Assembly (NCBI GenBank): GCA_038373865.1
Contig: JAXGGA010001060.1
Location: 1-64,000 of the forward strand
Length of the DNA stretch: 64,000 bases
Direction of reading: 5' to 3'
Origin: Uloborus plumipes
Taxonomy: Eukaryota > Arthropoda > Arachnida > Araneae > Uloboridae
Shown here: positions 60,404 to 64,000 of the stretch, one piece after another
Position numbering within the stretch: position 1 is the stretch's first letter
Layout of the letters: the number at the start of each line of letters is the position of its first letter
Notes under the pieces: model-generated
Databases searched by the model: none
The model's input: only the letters and a program-made list of their open reading frames with translations
Told to the model about the DNA's origin: nothing
Program-made: the position numbers and the translations under genes

Positions 60404-63084
60404 TACACTGCAACACCTGACTAAATCATATAAATAGACAAACAATAAAAATCTACTGAACAGCAAAAATCAAAATAAAGTATTGCATTGGATGCCATAA
60501 ATAGTTACTATCGTCAGGATCTTTCTTTAAGAAGAGCAGAAAAGCTTATATCAGATGATAGGATCAGCTGTCAAATTGCCATAACAGCCATATTTCTAAT
60601 TTTCATTTCAAACGTCTTTAGACTAAAGATTTGATTTAGGGGAAATTATCTCCCAATGCAAGTGCGTTTCTTATTGGACATGCCCCCCGTTAGGCTTCAA
60701 CAAACATACACAGTTAAATCATTTATTTATTTATTTTTTAATATACTTACTTTATCTATATAGATTTTACTTTTTGAAACAACTTCCCAGATAGTCTCAA
60801 CTCATTTTCTTCCTTTCGGTGTCGTATTTTGGGCTGTAATTTTCCAAAGGCTTCAGTGTCCCACTAATACGTTTCAACAAGCTCCAGTTCACAGTGTGAC
60901 GAAAATGAGAATTGCTTCACCTTCCTGAAGTTTAAGTGAAAAAATACGATGGATTTCGTGGAAGCTCGGTTAAACTTTTAAGGCTTGAACATCCTTAGAA
61001 GTGCAGTTTCCTTATCACCAATTCCTTGCACGCGAAAACGAATTGATGAAATTGGTTCTTAGAATTTTACAAAGGCAAACATAAAAACTCTGATTTGATA
61101 TTTCTAGAAATTCTACTATGTATTTCAAGTGAAAAGGTCATAGGTAAAGTTTTCTTGTGCAGACGTTATTTTTTAAGCGTATACAAAGGATAAAGGAGTC
61201 AAAAACATATTTATATTTTTAGAGTGATGTTTTTGCTTTCACGTTCACTACATTGACTTTTCTTTGAACGATAGATCTAAAAACTGTCAATACCCTTCTA
61301 AACATAATTAAATAGCACGTTCTTTGTTACGGAAAGGTACAGATAAGTAATATAGCTACCAAGTACAAAACTCATGAGCTCTAGTTTTAGGATTTTTTAG
61401 AAATAGTTTCCCAAAAAAAAAAAATAGCACATAATTTTTCCCGCAATTTGGAATTAAACTGAAGTAAACTACATATGGTAGGTTTTGATGGTTATGGTTT
61501 GATGGTTGTATAAGTTAAGCTGTTTTCATTTTTGAGAAGCTGCGCATCTAAAAGGACTTAAACTATTTGATTGTTTTTGTTTTATATATTATGCATTAAA
61601 ATGTGTGAGACAAAATACATGTTAAGTTACTTCCTATATTACGTTGCAAAATAAAAAATATAGAAAATAATAATAAATAAATAAATACATACACTAAATC
61701 TTAGTTCCTTTTTCTGAGGAGAATTTGATGTTTGGTGGTTGGTTTTTACACCAAATAGGGCCATGAAATACAATTAGAGAAACTCTTATTTTTTAATGTA
61801 CGATAGCAACATTCACCTAAATCGTGACAGTTGTTATTTGAACTAGAAAGTTTAATTTACGAAGTAAAGGAATTCAGAAATAAAAGTAGTAGATTAACTA
61901 ATCCATACAGAAGTAATGGACCTTATAATAACTGTGATGCCATTATAAGAATCGAAAAATCTGGTTAAAGATATGATTCTGTGCTACATATGCTGCATAA
62001 CCTGTACTTAGCAGTGACCAAACACTAGAAAACAGTGATTTGACAGTGTCCAGAACGTAGAAATTGATATTTTTCGCTTACATTAAAGTAAATATTGAGT
62101 TTTTGCTAATGCATTTGAGTTTATTAAAATATGGCTTTATATTGATAAAGACTGATATAGTTTTTCAAAAGCTTGATAGTTAGTATTTTTGGTGATTTTT
62201 CAATGTTGGCTTTTTAATGTTCCGTGATCCTAATCAGAGCAAATTGCCTTTATTTATTAAAACTGCTGAAAAATATAACTAAAACTAAAGATTTTGCATG
62301 AAATTATTTTTCTCTTCATTTCCATTTGTCATACAAAAATATCCAGAATTTGAAGTCAATGGAATCAGAATAGACAATAATCTTTAGGCAGACCTGATTT
62401 GAGACAGTTTCCTTATTTTTTAATGGGGCGTCGTGTCTTGCTATATTTTCTGTTTCGGAATGCGCTATTATTTTTAATGATATCCAGAATGAAAGTATGC
62501 CCTTATGTTCTTAATTTGCTTGCATAAACTTTACTTTCAGCTCATGTTCTTATAGGTTTTAAATATAATGTTTTTACAGCAGTATTTCTTTCAGCTTGTA
62601 TGCAGGTTTCTATGTTTCAATAGTTTAACTACATGAATTGCATGCTACATATTCTTGTGCAGTACTTAACCTTATGAAAACTATAGACCTGTATTATGAT
62701 GGAATGAAAATGTTAATTATGTTACTTTGAGAGCACCAAAATGTTAGTTACATAAATTAATGCAATATTTGAAAGAATTAATCGTAATATGTTAAAAAGA
62801 AAAAAAAATTTTAAACACTCATTTGCCTATCAAATTATCTATATTTAGCAATTACACTTATTACTGCCAGATGTTTTTTTTTCTTTATTTTCTCAAATGT
62901 TGATATTTTGCTACATATTATTCTATCTTCCTGTTTACTGATATGAATTGTCCCGAGAGAAGCGATAGACGGATGCTATAAGTAATACATATACAATATA
63001 CATATATGTGCACTCATAAAATCATAAATTTTGCTTTCATCTAAAATAGTAACCGAAAACTAAAGTGAGATGCATTTATTTCAG
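60404..63084. other. AT-rich DNA, probable intron upstream of the dpr-type exon
   Basis: No exon or element was recognised. The exon at 63085 begins after one nucleotide of a split codon, so an upstream exon must exist; none with a signal peptide and matching donor phase was found in the window. The intron therefore probably extends beyond 60404 and may cover most of the window. The acceptor is TGCATTTATTTCAG at 63071-63084. Confidence 0.5.
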
Positions 63085-63299
63085 GTGATACAAGCACTCA
63101 AGACATAGGATGTGTAACAGAATCAATTAATCAAACAAGATCAAAGCCGAGGAGGTCACCGATTTTAGTTGGACATTCCCATTTATTATCAAAAGTGGAA
63201 CAACCTACTTTTGACACATCAGTGCCAAAAAACATTACTACTCAACTAGGACAAACAGTCTACTTACATTGTAAAGTGCACAATTTAGGAGACAAAACG
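63085..63299 (+). CDS. dpr-family (zig-8-like) Ig-domain protein, internal exon (partial gene)
   Basis: Dpr proteins are neuronal cell-surface molecules with two immunoglobulin domains that bind DIP partners in synaptic and cell-type matching. This 215-nt exon lies between acceptor TTTATTTCAG and donor GTAAGT. It begins with two bases of a split codon, then 71 open codons from 63087, and ends on a codon boundary. Residues about 1-38 form a polar linker (KPRRSPILVGHSHLLSK) with an NQT sequon. Residues 40-71 are the start of the first Ig domain: PTFDTSVPKNITTQLGQTVY followed by LHCKVHNLGDKT. The Cys in YLHCKV (residue 62) is the B-strand half of the Ig disulfide. Family members continue with VSWIR, so the next exon should begin VSW. 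The short frame starting at GTG 63195 and running into the intron is an artefact. Signal peptide and second Ig domain lie outside the window. Confidence 0.88.
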
Positions 63300-63548
63300 G
63301 TAAGTTCTGACTTATTGTTCTCATTACTATTTCTTTTAAAATTTGAGTTATTAAGAATTGTTCTTTATTTTCATGTAATTATGAATTATTCCGTTTTGTT
63401 CGTATTAATTAAATTTTGTATGTTTAAAAAAATGGTGCATTTTGAAGCTTGTTTCTTTAAACTTAAAATTAACTATGTGTAGTAAAATGTTGCTTGTGTT
63501 TTTGTCCTTTATTCGATACGGGCCTATTTAGGGGTAGTTGGGTCAAAG
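63300..63548 (+). other. intron start after the dpr-type exon
   Basis: The donor GTAAGTTCTG begins at 63300. The sequence after it is AT-rich and non-coding. Confidence 0.8.
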
Positions 63549-64000
63549 CAGTGCTGCCTAACCCACCGAGTGCGGGCCACATTCAACCCGCGAAGCTGAT
63601 GTGTGTGGATAGTACTGTGTTCACTCTTACAAATTGAAAAGCATGGAAAGTGACAATATCACATATTAGGAGCCAATACTGAGAAATTTATTTCTGAAAA
63701 ATATATATCTTATTGAATAAACATCAAGTAATAATGACAACAAATATTGGTTGAATTGGTATTGCTTGTGTGGGGCCCGTGCTTTTGCTCAATGTTACAA
63801 ATAGAAAAGCATGAAAAATGACAATATCACGAATTTGGAACAAAATATTCATAAATTTATTTCTTAAAAGCATGTGCCTGGTTAAATAAGCATCAAGTAA
63901 TAATTACACTAATTATCGGTTTGGAATTTTCTTTCCTGTTATATATTGTTCCTTGCTATTTAGAAAAAAAATAAAATATTTGATATAGTATATGTGTTCT
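63549..64000. mobile_element. hAT-type element end with 167-bp subterminal tandem repeat (continues past window)
   Basis: It starts CAGTGCTGCCTAACCCACCG followed by GCGGGCCACATTCAACCCGC, a form I recognise from hAT MITEs (CAGTG end, GC-rich subterminal part). A unit containing AAAAGCATGG, then GACAATATCAC and CATCAAGTAATAAT, occurs at about 63601-63767 and again at about 63768-63935, period about 167 bp and moderately diverged. The right terminal repeat was not seen, so the 8-bp target duplication (left candidate GGTCAAAG) cannot be confirmed. Confidence 0.6.

Noticed and set aside
63195..63482. 95-codon frame starting at GTG and running past the splice donor
   Set aside because: The part beyond 63299 is intronic read-through after a strong GTAAGT donor, and the GTG is an internal Val codon of the exon.

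Overview
The window is eukaryotic, very AT-rich and almost free of genes. It looks like part of a long intron plus intergenic DNA from an arthropod, most likely a chelicerate such as a spider. Three things point that way: an Ig-domain exon of the dpr (defective proboscis extension response) type at the right edge, flanked by standard GT-AG splice signals; a Tc1-like transposon whose remnant protein resembles a family I associate with arachnid genomes (recalled, not searched); and Helitron, piggyBac, hAT, pogo and RNase-H-LINE remnants. There is no bacterial-style gene packing, operon, rRNA, CRISPR array or origin. The species call is inference; the gene and transposon calls rest on motifs read from the sequence.

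Layout. 1-7136: AT-rich non-coding DNA with a 49-nt T run and two weak reading frames. 7139-12231: a dead Tc1 element, a TTAA-flanked piggyBac-type MITE, a 322-bp tandem duplication, two TA-flanked MITEs and an RNase H piece of a LINE. 13297-17743: two repeat-rich units built from many copies of short motifs. The second, 2.3 kb with inverted ends, lies between near-identical 15/16-bp direct repeats. 19843-24277: a possible untranslated exon, a pogo-like element, a fold-back repeat and a hAT MITE. 31352-34729: a decayed Helitron with a Pif1-type helicase remnant, a Tc1 copy nested inside it and a tandemly repeated 5' end. 35671-35837: a tRNA-derived SINE with a perfect 10-bp target duplication. 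44214-46025: a hAT-like element. 47974-60399: two more TTAA-flanked elements and two copies, in opposite orientation, of a palindrome-rich inverted-repeat element. 63085-63299: the dpr-type exon, followed by intron carrying a hAT end.

The only convincing host coding sequence is the 215-nt exon at 63085-63299. Most of the remaining interpretable content is transposon fossil. The most informative signals are the two Tc1 copies that share the same disabling mutations, the Helitron with four 5' termini, and the motif-dense 15.4-17.7 kb unit. Coordinates of element ends come from reading terminal repeats and target duplications by eye.
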